64,000 bases of DNA. Origin: Mesonia ostreae (GTDB taxonomy: Bacteria > Bacteroidota > Bacteroidia > Flavobacteriales > Flavobacteriaceae). Made by a program: the position numbers and the translations under genes. Location of the stretch: assembly GCF_031845265.1 (NCBI RefSeq), contig NZ_JAVRBG010000006.1, positions 62,001 to 126,000 on the forward strand, given 5' to 3'. The notes below the pieces were generated by a model. It did not search any database and was not told the origin of the DNA. It was given only the letters and a program-made list of their open reading frames with translations. Below are positions 52,761-60,857 of this stretch, in pieces. Each line of letters begins with the position of its first letter. The stretch's first letter is position 1.

Positions 52761-54191
52761 TTATTTTTTTAGAAATTTGATAATGTAATTACTATCACTA
52801 GTTACAATTTCGATAAAGTAAATACCTTGTGATAAGAAACTAACATCTATATAATTTAAATTACTAGAAAATTGTTTTATTCTTTTTCCATTTATTGAGA
52901 GTATATTAATATTTTTAATTTTTAAATTATTCTTCAAATCTAAATTTAAAATGTTTGATGCAGGATTTGGATAAATTTTAATTTCAGGATGTTCTGAATA
53001 TTGAATACTTAACAAATCACTTAAATCATATGTTTCTACTTGTCCTAGATTGTTATCTGATTGAGTACTTAATGTAAGAATATTATTTGATGATAAAGAG
53101 GAGGAAAAACCATAAAATGAATTATTTGAAGCTCCAGAAATAGTATTTAATAAGTTCAAGTTAGAGCCATTATTTTCGTAGATATCTACTTTACCGATAG
53201 AGTTAAAATTAATAGAACTTACAGTTATAATATCATTATTAATATTTACGCTATATCCTAAATTAGAATTAGAATTTCCATTAATATCAATACCTACTTG
53301 AGACCAATCGTCATTTTGAAATGTAAAAGATTGGATTTTTCCTGAATCTGTACCATTCTCATCATTACCAGGTATACCAATAACCAATTCTTGCCCTATA
53401 TGATTAAGTGAAATAGAATTGGATAGATTGTTATCGCCTAGTTCATTAAATATGGTAGAGCCTTTTTGAAGCCAACTGTTATTATTTAAATTATAAATTT
53501 TAACTTTTCCTAATTTTGAAGCAATTTGCTCATAGTTGAAATCTGTGATAGCAACATTATTACCATCTCCCGAAAGTTCAACAACTTGTCCAAAGAAATT
53601 ATCATTATTATCTCCATTAATTGAACTCCCCAAAATATTCCAATTTCCCGCGGAATAAGAGTAAACTTTTATTTGGCCACTATCATCATTTCCGAAACCG
53701 GGAGCTCCAATAGCTAAAATATTACCATCATTAGATAATGAAATAGAAGCTCCAAAAAAGTGATTATTTTCAGTTCCCAGTAAAGTGTTTCCCATCTGAC
53801 TCCATTGTCCATTATTTAAAGCGAAAATTTTAACTTGACCAATATCATTTGAACTCCCATTATAATTCGGGGCACCAATGGCTATTATATTTCCATTTTC
53901 AGATAATGATAAAGATATTCCAAAATTGTCATTTGCAGAAGAACCATTTAAGGAGCTTCCTAATTGAGTCCAAGACCCATTATTTAAATCATAAATATTT
54001 ACTTGACCAGAATTGTTTCCTTGAACATCACTAGCCCAAGAGCCTACAGCAATTTTTGATCCGTCATCCGAAATTCTGACTATCGGTCCAAACTGTTCAT
54101 AATTTCCTATTCCATCTATAATATTACCAATCTGTGATTGTGCATTAGTTAAAGTTGAAATTAGAAACGTTAAATAGATAATTTTTTTCAT
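52761..54191 (-). CDS. T9SS type A sorted protein with beta-propeller-like repeats
   Basis: 476 residues. Signal peptide (K-K-I-I-Y-L-T-F-L-I-S-T-L-T-N-A-Q), then about seven repeats of roughly 50 residues with the pattern F-G-x-S-x-x-L-S-x-D-G-N-I-x-A-I-G-A-P ... G-Q-V-K-I-Y-x-x-N-N-G-x-W-x-Q, resembling integrin/FG-GAP propeller blades. The C-terminal ~75 residues are a type A sorting domain: I-K-I-Y-P-N-P-A-S-N-I-L-N-L-D-L ... S-Q-G-I-Y-F-I-E-I. Probably exported through T9SS and surface-attached or released; ligand unknown. The gene is bracketed by GTTGCCTGTA / TACAGGCAAC. Confidence 0.85.
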   Translation of the reverse strand: MKKIIYLTFLISTLTNAQSQIGNIIDGIGNYEQFGPIVRISDDGSKIAVGSWASDVQGNNSGQVNIYDLNNGSWTQLGSSLNGSSANDNFGISLSLSENGNIIAIGAPNYNGSSNDIGQVKIFALNNGQWSQMGNTLLGTENNHFFGASISLSNDGNILAIGAPGFGNDDSGQIKVYSYSAGNWNILGSSINGDNNDNFFGQVVELSGDGNNVAITDFNYEQIASKLGKVKIYNLNNNSWLQKGSTIFNELGDNNLSNSISLNHIGQELVIGIPGNDENGTDSGKIQSFTFQNDDWSQVGIDINGNSNSNLGYSVNINNDIITVSSINFNSIGKVDIYENNGSNLNLLNTISGASNNSFYGFSSSLSSNNILTLSTQSDNNLGQVETYDLSDLLSIQYSEHPEIKIYPNPASNILNLDLKNNLKIKNINILSINGKRIKQFSSNLNYIDVSFLSQGIYFIEIVTSDSNYIIKFLKK

Positions 54192-54207
54192 TTTTTGATT
54201 TTTAAAA

Positions 54208-54310
54208 TACAGGCAACTAGTTATATCAATTCAAAAATACACTTTTAATAATAGTTTGCTCAGGATATCAATTCCATTTATAATAACACTTTATATATGT
54301 TATTAAATGC
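54208..54310. repeat. Right flank of the T9SS module
   Basis: TACAGGCAAC (54208-54217) is the exact reverse complement of GTTGCCTGTA at 52748-52757. It is followed by TAGTTATATCAATTC, a degenerate version of the spacer start (GTATATGGCTC), and AT-rich sequence to the cvpA stop. Confidence 0.6.
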
Positions 54311-54316
54311 TTTTTC

Positions 54317-54829
54317 TTATAAATTATGCTCTTCCATCGTTTCATCTACCTTGCTTAAAATTTGAGGTAAAAATACGGGAGCGATCACTTTTACGGGTTC
54401 ATAAAGAATAGACTCTTCAAAAGTTTCTTCTTCAATAAATTGTGTTTGATCAATGTAGCTTCCAAAAAACATCAGAATAGCGCTGATAATAAAAGCTGTT
54501 TTTAAAGCGCCAAATGCGCCGCCCAATATTCGGTTTACAATTCCGAGGGCAATCACGCCAACCAGTTTCGTCAGAAGTTTGCCTATCAATAAAACAAAGA
54601 GAACAATGAGAATAAAAGTAACTGCAAAAGCTATAAGTTGTATGTATTGTTCTTCCCATTCAAACTGTTGGTGTAAAAAATTAAAGGCAAAATGGCTAAA
54701 GTGAATCGCGCCATAAATCCCTATAATTAAAGCTACCAAAGAAGCAAGTTCTACAATAAAACCTTTTATAAAACCTCTTAAAAGTCCAAAAAGGAGAAGG
54801 ATTCCTAAGACAATATCAATTATATTCAT
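54317..54829 (-). CDS. cvpA: CvpA family membrane protein
   Basis: 170 residues with four TM helices. The N-terminus (I-D-I-V-L-G-I-L-L-L-F-G-L-L-R-G-F-I-K-G-F-I-V-E-L) and the second half (V-N-R-I-L-G-G-A-F-G-A-L-K-T-A-F-I) are characteristic of CvpA. Named from colicin V production in E. coli; more generally linked to envelope homeostasis. Single gene; the accessory stretch begins right after its stop. Confidence 0.9.
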   Translation of the reverse strand: MNIIDIVLGILLLFGLLRGFIKGFIVELASLVALIIGIYGAIHFSHFAFNFLHQQFEWEEQYIQLIAFAVTFILIVLFVLLIGKLLTKLVGVIALGIVNRILGGAFGALKTAFIISAILMFFGSYIDQTQFIEEETFEESILYEPVKVIAPVFLPQILSKVDETMEEHNL

Positions 54830-55160
54830 GCTTCAAATATAAGTTAAATTAAAAAACAATGTGGTTCGATTTAGAGACAAGACCGCTGCGCTTTTAGAAA
54901 CAAGAAACAAGACTTAATCTTAAGTAGCTGATAAACAGTAAGAATTTAAAGTGTAGTATTCACCCGCACTCATTCAAATTATTTTCAGAATAATAGGGTA
55001 TTCGTTCTAGAAATCTGATAAAGTTTATGCGTTTGAGGAGAGTAGACGCTTCACATTATTTTTAACTCTACAGTATATTAAAATATTGTAATATCTTATG
55101 TCTTTCAGCGAAGTGGTCTAATATCTTAGTCGGACACGACAAATTAAAAAAGGAAGTTGC
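54830..55160. other. Noncoding region upstream of the small conserved gene
   Basis: About 330 bases between divergent genes. It holds AGACAAGACC-GCTGCGC-TTTTAGAAACAAGAAACAAGACTT, a common-looking repeat text in this genome, and the AT palindrome ATATTAAAATATTGTAATAT near 55075-55095. No gene or RNA seen. Confidence 0.4.
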
Positions 55161-55168
55161 TATCTTTG
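55161..55168 (+). promoter_or_regulatory. -7 promoter element giving a near-leaderless transcript
   Basis: TATCTTTG matches TAnnTTTG exactly and ends four bases before the ATG at 55173, so the transcript would begin at or within a few bases of the start codon. Confidence 0.55.
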
Positions 55169-55172
55169 TAGT

Positions 55173-55529
55173 ATGATAAGAGACGAAGAATTAAAGAACA
55201 GGTGGAAATGCGTGCAAACACAACTTTCAAAGCAATTTGCAGATGGAGAGATGATGGATTTGGATGCGATTATCTATCTTATTGGAGTTCAAGAACTAGG
55301 ACAACTACATAAAAAATTTAAAAAAGACCATAAAATAGACTTGATGCATATTGCCATTTGTAAGCTGCTAGAGCCTTATGGTTACTATGAATTTGATTTT
55401 GTAGATGAAGACGGCTGGCCACATTATAAAATTATAGAGCACCTACCGGTTTTAAAAGCTGGAGAACAATCTATTATGATGAAAGAAGCCATCGTAACGT
55501 ATTTTCTAGAGAAAGAATACATTAATTAA
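55173..55529 (+). CDS. Small conserved cytoplasmic protein of unknown function
   Basis: 118 residues, acidic and helical: R-D-E-E-L-K-N-R-W-K-C-V-Q-T-Q-L-S-K-Q-F-A-D-G ... L-D-A-I-I-Y-L-I-G-V-Q-E-L-G ... L-L-E-P-Y-G-Y-Y-E-F-D-F-V-D-E-D-G-W-P-H-Y. No signal, no TM segment. I recognise the layout as conserved among flavobacteria but no function is known to me. It has its own promoter and lies about 135 bases before pheS. Confidence 0.65.
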   Translation: MIRDEELKNRWKCVQTQLSKQFADGEMMDLDAIIYLIGVQELGQLHKKFKKDHKIDLMHIAICKLLEPYGYYEFDFVDEDGWPHYKIIEHLPVLKAGEQSIMMKEAIVTYFLEKEYIN

Positions 55530-55611
55530 TTGGTGAGATACGGAAAAAATTAGTGAGGCAAAAGAAGCGCTTAAGATGTTGGCTTTTTTAAATTTAGGCA
55601 GTAAAAACTAT

Positions 55612-55644
55612 TTGCATAATGCGCTTTATTTTTTCTTAACTTTG
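55612..55644 (+). promoter_or_regulatory. pheS promoter
   Basis: TTTG (55612-55615) and TAACTTTG (55637-55644) separated by 21 bases, an excellent match to the Bacteroidota consensus. The pheS ATG is 20 bases downstream. Confidence 0.75.
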
Positions 55645-55664
55645 TAGACTTAATTTAAGAGAAG

Positions 55665-56687
55665 ATGATTCAGAAGATTAAAGATTATATTGCTGAAGTA
55701 GAAAATTTTCAGGCGAAAAAGGCTGAAGAAATTGAAGCTTTCAGAATTAAATTTTTAGGAAAAAAAGGGGTTTTAAATGATTTCTTTACGGAATTTAAAA
55801 ACGTTCCTAATGAGCAAAAGAAAGAATATGGTCAAAACATCAATCAGCTAAAAACTTCCGCGCAAGCGAAAGTAGACAGCTTAAAAGATTGGCTGGAGAA
55901 TCAAGCAGAAGAAAAAGGTGTTTATGGTGATTTATCCCGTCCAGGGGAAGCCATCGAGATTGGCTCGAGACATCCTATTTCTATTGTAAAAAATCAAATT
56001 ATTGAAATCTTCTCTAACATAGGTTTTAATGTGTCTGAAGGTCCAGAAATGGAAGACGATTGGCACAATTTTACCGCTTTGAATTTGCCAGAATATCACC
56101 CGGCAAGAGATATGCAGGATACGTTTTTTATACAAACCAATCCTGAAGATATTTTATTGAGAACACATACCTCTAGCGTACAAGTGCGTTATATGGAAGA
56201 AAATAAGCCACCTATTAGAACTATTTCTCCGGGTCGGGTTTTTAGAAATGAAGCCATTTCTTCTCGTTCTCATTGTATTTTTCACCAAGTGGAAGGTTTG
56301 TATATCGATAAGGACGTAAGCTTTGCAGATTTAAAGCAAACGCTTCTCTATTTTACCAAACAGCTTTTTGGAAAGTCTAAAATACGATTGAGACCGTCTT
56401 ATTTTCCGTTTACAGAACCTAGCGCCGAAGTAGATATTTATTGGGGATTAGAAACCGAAACCGATTATAGAATCACCAAAGGAACGGGCTGGCTAGAAAT
56501 TATGGGCTGCGGAATGGTAGATCCTAACGTGCTTAAAAATTGCAATATTGATCCTAACGAATATTCTGGGTTCGCTTTTGGAATGGGAATAGAACGTATA
56601 GCGATGTTATTATACCAAATTGGAGATATACGAATGTTCTACGAAAATGACATTCGGTTTTTAAAACAATTTAAATCTGTACTATAG
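55665..56687 (+). CDS. pheS: Phenylalanine-tRNA ligase alpha subunit
   Basis: 340 residues, usual length. N-terminal coiled-coil arm (residues 1-90), then the class II catalytic core: H-P-I-S-I-V near motif 1, motif 2 R-T-I-S-P-G-R-V-F-R-N-E ... F-H-Q-V-E-G, and motif 3 G-F-A-F-G-M-G-I-E-R-I-A-M-L. With the beta subunit (not in this window) it charges tRNA-Phe. The end of pheS abuts a small membrane protein gene by a single base. Confidence 0.97.
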   Translation: MIQKIKDYIAEVENFQAKKAEEIEAFRIKFLGKKGVLNDFFTEFKNVPNEQKKEYGQNINQLKTSAQAKVDSLKDWLENQAEEKGVYGDLSRPGEAIEIGSRHPISIVKNQIIEIFSNIGFNVSEGPEMEDDWHNFTALNLPEYHPARDMQDTFFIQTNPEDILLRTHTSSVQVRYMEENKPPIRTISPGRVFRNEAISSRSHCIFHQVEGLYIDKDVSFADLKQTLLYFTKQLFGKSKIRLRPSYFPFTEPSAEVDIYWGLETETDYRITKGTGWLEIMGCGMVDPNVLKNCNIDPNEYSGFAFGMGIERIAMLLYQIGDIRMFYENDIRFLKQFKSVL

Positions 56688-56858
56688 ATGAAAAAAATAG
56701 GATTTATCATATTAGCGGTCTTTATTCTAGGCCTCATTATTTATGTCACCTTTATAATTGCCGTGATTAAAATCACGTTAGGTTTAATTTTATTAGCGGT
56801 TGCAGCCGTTTTAATCACTATTGCTTATTTTAAAATTAAGCACCGTTTAAACGACTAA
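56688..56858 (+). CDS. Small two-helix membrane protein
   Basis: 56 residues, starting at the ATG directly after the pheS stop. Two hydrophobic helices (about residues 4-27 and 29-48: G-F-I-I-L-A-V-F-I-L-G-L-I-I-Y and L-G-L-I-L-L-A-V-A-A-V-L-I-T-I-A-Y-F) followed by K-I-K-H-R-L-N-D. No family recognised. Zero spacing to pheS and three bases to the next gene indicate a transcript with both. Confidence 0.6.
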   Translation: MKKIGFIILAVFILGLIIYVTFIIAVIKITLGLILLAVAAVLITIAYFKIKHRLND

Positions 56859-56861
56859 GTA

Positions 56862-57257
56862 TTGAAGAAAGATATTGAAATTACGCCTGTAGAAGGGGTA
56901 TATGTTGCTGCTGTATTAGAGTATAATAAGGAGTTTCAGATGGATGATTGGAATGTCTATGTCATCAATGAAAATCTATATCCTATAGAGACAGTTCTTA
57001 TTGTTTCTAAAGGTTTTGAAGGTAAAAAAATTACGTCAACTTTTAGACATAATTTAAAATTATTACCTGCAAAATCGTATGCAAAAGTGGAGTTGCTTCA
57101 GCCTGATTTGTTTGAAATTAATAACGAATTTTCGGTTTCCTTCTTTTCAGAGAAAGGTTTTTTGCATCATAATTTTTTATTCCCAAAACGCAGTATAAAC
57201 GAAGCTAAGCGTAAAGAATTGCCAGTTATGAAAGAAAAGGGAATTTTAGCGCAGTAA
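56862..57257 (+). CDS. Conserved flavobacterial protein of unknown function
   Basis: 131 residues from TTG at 56862. TTG is needed because a stop codon (56856-56858) lies in the same frame two codons earlier and no ATG exists before the conserved K-K-D-I-E-I-T-P-V-E-G-V-Y-V-A-A-V. Beta-rich, with D-D-W-N-V-Y-V-I-N and P-I-E-T-V-L-I-V-S-K-G-F-E-G; no signal or TM. Function unknown. Last gene of the pheS transcript. Confidence 0.7.
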   Translation: MKKDIEITPVEGVYVAAVLEYNKEFQMDDWNVYVINENLYPIETVLIVSKGFEGKKITSTFRHNLKLLPAKSYAKVELLQPDLFEINNEFSVSFFSEKGFLHHNFLFPKRSINEAKRKELPVMKEKGILAQ

Positions 57258-57307
57258 CTTATACCATTTTAACCATATAGTGTCGCATTCGAACTCGTTC
57301 ATTTTCC

Positions 57308-57402
57308 TCCCGAAACTTCGGGAATATTCCCCCGCCCGTACCGGTCGGACGAGTTGCTCATAATTTCCGTAACTATACTTCGACTAGGCTCAGCACAGGC
57401 GC
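57308..57402. repeat. Cluster of dispersed GC-rich repeats
   Basis: Perfect palindrome TCCCGAAACTTCGGGA (57308-57323), then CCCGCCCGTACCGGTCGGAC (about 57331-57350), then ACTTCGACTAGGCTCAGCAC-AGGCGC (57379-57402). Each recurs elsewhere in the window (26230, 50643; 26252; 41090 inverted). The rest of 57258-57479 has no gene. Confidence 0.6.
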
Positions 57403-57479
57403 TATGCAAATCAATCGCGGCGTAATATAATGAAAAAGCAACTTCACTCTCTGTACGACATTATAAAGCTAAATTGGTA

Positions 57480-58379
57480 TTATAACGCTTTTTTCGCCGT
57501 TTTTAGATTCATCACAACAATAGAAAGCAAAATCAATACAATTCCTAACCATTGCGGTAAAATCACGACTTCATTCAGTAATAAATAAGCCATACAAACC
57601 GCTACGGGTAATTCTATGGATGTGATAATTACTCCAATTCCCACATTTAATTTGGGCATTCCTGTGGTTAGAAATAAAGGCGGTAAAATGGTTCCGAATA
57701 CAGCTAATAATGGGCCCCAAAAGTAAAATATTTCAAGATTAAAACCTTGTACTAATGTTGGAAGCGTAATGGCGCTTACAATAATTAATCCGCCTAACAT
57801 CATCCATTTGCTTCTCACCATCGACGGTAATTCTGTAGAAACCGTGTTAGAACTGTAAATGGTAATAGTGTAAGAAGCTGCGGCTAACAATCCGAAGAGA
57901 ATTCCTCGTATATCCAACTCGAAGTTTTCAAATAAAACGTTGGTAGCCAAAAGAGTTCCTATTAAAATAATGACTACTGCCAAGATTTTAAGTGCAGTAG
58001 GTTTTTGTTTTTGAATCACCGCATCTAAGGCGACTCCCATCCAAACACTCTGCATCAGCAAAACAATTCCTATAGAAACTGTAATATATTGTACTGCCAA
58101 ATAATAGAAAATACTGGTAAGTCCCAAAGAGCTGCCTGCAATAATAAGTTTTAAAATGCTTTTCTTGGAAGCAGGAGCTACTTGAGTTTTCTTGTTTCTT
58201 CCTTTATAAAATAAATTGAGAATGACGAGTCCTAGAAAACCTGTAAAAAGCTGAGCAAATGTAACTTCGTATGTAGTAAAGCCTTCCTCGTAGGCCATTT
58301 TCACAAATGTGGTAAGCATTCCGTAACTAGAGGCGCCTAGTGCTACTAGAATGCCTCCCTTTAAAGCAGTATTTTTCAA
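57480..58379 (-). CDS. DMT-superfamily EamA transporter
   Basis: 299 residues with ten TM helices in two EamA repeats (first helix G-G-I-L-V-A-L-G-A-S-S-Y-G-M-L; second repeat G-I-L-F-G-L-L-A-A-A-S-Y-T-I-T-I-Y-S). Positively charged loops and a K-K-A-L tail. Drug/metabolite exporter family; substrate not readable. It lies 27 bases after gpsA on the same strand. Confidence 0.88.
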   Translation of the reverse strand: MKNTALKGGILVALGASSYGMLTTFVKMAYEEGFTTYEVTFAQLFTGFLGLVILNLFYKGRNKKTQVAPASKKSILKLIIAGSSLGLTSIFYYLAVQYITVSIGIVLLMQSVWMGVALDAVIQKQKPTALKILAVVIILIGTLLATNVLFENFELDIRGILFGLLAAASYTITIYSSNTVSTELPSMVRSKWMMLGGLIIVSAITLPTLVQGFNLEIFYFWGPLLAVFGTILPPLFLTTGMPKLNVGIGVIITSIELPVAVCMAYLLLNEVVILPQWLGIVLILLSIVVMNLKTAKKAL

Positions 58380-58406
58380 ATATATTTTGTTATCGCTTTC
58401 GCGGAA

Positions 58407-59411
58407 TTAATCTAATTTTTCGGTAAGTTTTAAGAATACTTTCTTCGGATTTTTATGCTCGTACAAGACTTCATAAACCGCATTGATAATTGGAGTTCTA
58501 GCCTTTTTATCTCCTTTATTCTTGTTAATGTGATATGCGCTTTTGGTAGCATAATAACCTTCAGCAATCATGCTCATTTCTAATTGGGCACTTTTTACCG
58601 TGTAGCCTTTCCCAATCATATTTCCAAACATTCTATTGCGACTAAAAACAGAATAACCCGTTACCAAAAGATCTCCCAAATAAGCCGAATCGTTAATGTT
58701 ACGTTTCATCTTGTAGGTTTTTTTGATATAACGCTTCATCTCTCTTATGGCATTACTCATCAAGACGGCCTGGAAGTTATCTCCGTATCCTAATCCATGC
58801 GCAATTCCCGCTGCAATAGCGTAAATGTTTTTAAGCATGGCGGCATATTCGGTGCCAATAATGTCTTCACTGGTTTTGCATTTTATATAATGGTTGCTCA
58901 AGTGATCTGCCAAGAACTTGGCATTGTCTTCGTTAGAACACGCAATGGTAAGGTAGGAAAGTCGTTCCAAAGCTACTTCTTCGGCGTGGCAAGGTCCTGT
59001 GATCACACCAATATGATCAAAAGGAATGTCATAGGTTTTATGAAAATGCTCTCCTACAATAAGGCTGCTTTCAGGAACAATTCCTTTAATGGCACTAAAA
59101 ATAAGCTTGTCTTTTAAGGAAGTAGTGAGTTGATCTAATTCGGTTTTTAAAAAGGCTGAAGGAATAGCAAATACTATACAATCTGCTTCCGCAACAGCGA
59201 TATTAATATCATTGGTTAATTTAAGTTGGGAAACATCAAACTCTACAGAGCTTAAATAATTGGGGTTATGGTCTTCTTTTTTTATATGTTCAATAGCATC
59301 TTGGTTGCGCATATACCAATGTACGGTTTGTACACTTTCACATAGCATTTTGGTGATAGCGGTTGCCCAACTACCACCACCTATGACGGCAAATTTTGAA
59401 TCTTTCTTCAT
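58407..59411 (-). CDS. gpsA: Glycerol-3-phosphate dehydrogenase [NAD(P)+]
   Basis: 334 residues. N-terminal Rossmann motif G-G-G-S-W-A-T-A, then G-I-V-P-E-S, G-P-C-H-A-E-E-V, Lys in M-L-K-N-I-Y-A-I-A-A-G-I, and G-D-L-L-V-T-G-Y-S-V-F-S-R-N-R. Reduces dihydroxyacetone phosphate to sn-glycerol 3-phosphate for phospholipid synthesis, in the cytoplasm. Followed by the EamA transporter gene. Confidence 0.95.
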   Translation of the reverse strand: MKKDSKFAVIGGGSWATAITKMLCESVQTVHWYMRNQDAIEHIKKEDHNPNYLSSVEFDVSQLKLTNDINIAVAEADCIVFAIPSAFLKTELDQLTTSLKDKLIFSAIKGIVPESSLIVGEHFHKTYDIPFDHIGVITGPCHAEEVALERLSYLTIACSNEDNAKFLADHLSNHYIKCKTSEDIIGTEYAAMLKNIYAIAAGIAHGLGYGDNFQAVLMSNAIREMKRYIKKTYKMKRNINDSAYLGDLLVTGYSVFSRNRMFGNMIGKGYTVKSAQLEMSMIAEGYYATKSAYHINKNKGDKKARTPIINAVYEVLYEHKNPKKVFLKLTEKLD

Positions 59412-59571
59412 AAAACATCATTCTTAAGAGCTAAAATACAAAATAAAAAAGGCTTTAAAATTTTACTAAGCCAGACTCCAGCAATTTTAACAAATTTTCT
59501 AGTTAGAGAACACAATTTAACCAAAGAATACCTCGTTATCTTTAGAGATTTTTTGGTTGGTTATTTAGTTG

Positions 59572-59610
59572 AAGATCCGTTTACTTTTGCAGTAAACGGA
59601 TCTTTTTTTT
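59572..59610 (+). terminator. Plus-strand Rho-independent terminator with no plus-strand gene
   Basis: GATCCGTTTAC (59574-59584) pairs perfectly with GTAAACGGATC (59592-59602), seven-base loop, followed by eight T on the plus strand. Both neighbouring genes are on the minus strand; read that way, the stem lacks a U-tract. A weak -7-like TATCTTTA lies at 59538-59545. A small plus-strand RNA is possible. Confidence 0.7.
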
Positions 59611-60193
59611 AAGAATAAAATCCCATTTCATCTATATATTCCCAAGCCGATGCGGGCAATAAGGGCCGAATATTTTTTCCCTCCTTAATAGAGTTTCTAA
59701 TGAAAGTAGAAGAAATTTCCATAATAGGTGCTTTTATATAAGTCACTTTTTCATGATTTGCTAAAGCGGGTGTTTTTTTAAGATCGTAAACTCTTGGATA
59801 CACCAGAAGGTGGTAGCGTTCTAAAATAACTTCGTAGTTTTTCCACTTCGGAAGGCTTTGTAAGTTGTCTTCTCCCATAATTAAAGCAAAGGTATACTCT
59901 GGAAATTTCTCTTCTAAATGCGCCAAAGTGTTGACGGTGTAGTTAGGCTGCGTCAAGCCAAATTCAATGTCTGAAGGTCTTAATTTATCATAGGTCTGCG
60001 TTGCTCTATGCGCCATTTCTAAACGATCATAGTCTGGAAGCAGACTGCTTTTTTTCTTATGCGGATTATGCGGAGTTACGACTAACCATACTTCATCTAT
60101 ATCAGAAAATTCTGCCATATGATTAGCGATAGCCAAATGCCCTATGTGAATAGGATTAAAGGTTCCAAAATAAAGTCCGATGTGTTTTTTCAA
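59609..60193 (-). CDS. nadD: Nicotinate-nucleotide adenylyltransferase
   Basis: 194 residues. Nucleotidyltransferase motifs G-T-F-N-P-I-H-I-G-H near the N-terminus and I-S-S-T-F-I-R near the C-terminus. Converts nicotinate mononucleotide to deamido-NAD in NAD synthesis. Last of the yicC-gmk-nadD run. Its TAA lies within the T-tract of the plus-strand terminator. Confidence 0.95.
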   Translation of the reverse strand: MKKHIGLYFGTFNPIHIGHLAIANHMAEFSDIDEVWLVVTPHNPHKKKSSLLPDYDRLEMAHRATQTYDKLRPSDIEFGLTQPNYTVNTLAHLEEKFPEYTFALIMGEDNLQSLPKWKNYEVILERYHLLVYPRVYDLKKTPALANHEKVTYIKAPIMEISSTFIRNSIKEGKNIRPLLPASAWEYIDEMGFYS

Positions 60194-60284
60194 AGCGAAA
60201 ATTAGTTTTATTTACGAGGTGAAATTTCAAATATTCCGAGATTGGTCCCGAAATTCGAATATTTTACACCCTATGTGAATGGAT

Positions 60285-60857
60285 TTATTTGCTGATAAAT
60301 TTTTTCACTAAGCTATACGATTCAGATAAAGCTGTAGGTAAGTCGTTATTCACAATGATAAAGTCAAATTGTGGCGCTGTCGCCATTTCGATAGAAGCTT
60401 TGGCAATGCGCATGCTAATACGATCGTCAGTTTCTGTTTTTCGTTTTTTAAGTCTTATTTTTAATTCTTCAATGCTAGGAGGTTGTACAAAAACAGCTAA
60501 AGTTCTTTCAGGATAAATATGTTTTATATCTAAGCCTCCCACTACATCAATATCAAAAACTACGTGTTTGCCACTAGCCCAAATGCGTTGAACTTCTTTT
60601 TTTAAAGTACCGTAAAAATTATCCCGGTATACTTCTTCCCACTCTAAAAAGTCTTCGTTCTTTATATGCGATTTAAATTCTTTGAGGGACATAAAGTAGT
60701 AATCTCTTCCGTCCACTTCCTCTCCTCGCGGCTCTCTTGAAGTTGCAGAAATAGAGAAATCTAAGTCTAAATCTTCTTGTTCTAAAAGATATTTAACAAT
60801 GGTAGTTTTACCCGAACCTGATGGTGCCGAAAAAACAATTAATTTTCCTTCAATCAT
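60285..60857 (-). CDS. gmk: Guanylate kinase
   Basis: 190 residues. P-loop F-S-A-P-S-G-S-G-K-T-T-I, GMP-binding S-x-T-S-R-E-P-R-x-x-E and D-Y-Y-F, and the lid region R-L-K-K-R-K-T-E. Phosphorylates GMP to GDP. The start shares one base with the yicC stop, so the two are translationally coupled. Confidence 0.96.
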   Translation of the reverse strand: MIEGKLIVFSAPSGSGKTTIVKYLLEQEDLDLDFSISATSREPRGEEVDGRDYYFMSLKEFKSHIKNEDFLEWEEVYRDNFYGTLKKEVQRIWASGKHVVFDIDVVGGLDIKHIYPERTLAVFVQPPSIEELKIRLKKRKTETDDRISMRIAKASIEMATAPQFDFIIVNNDLPTALSESYSLVKKFISK

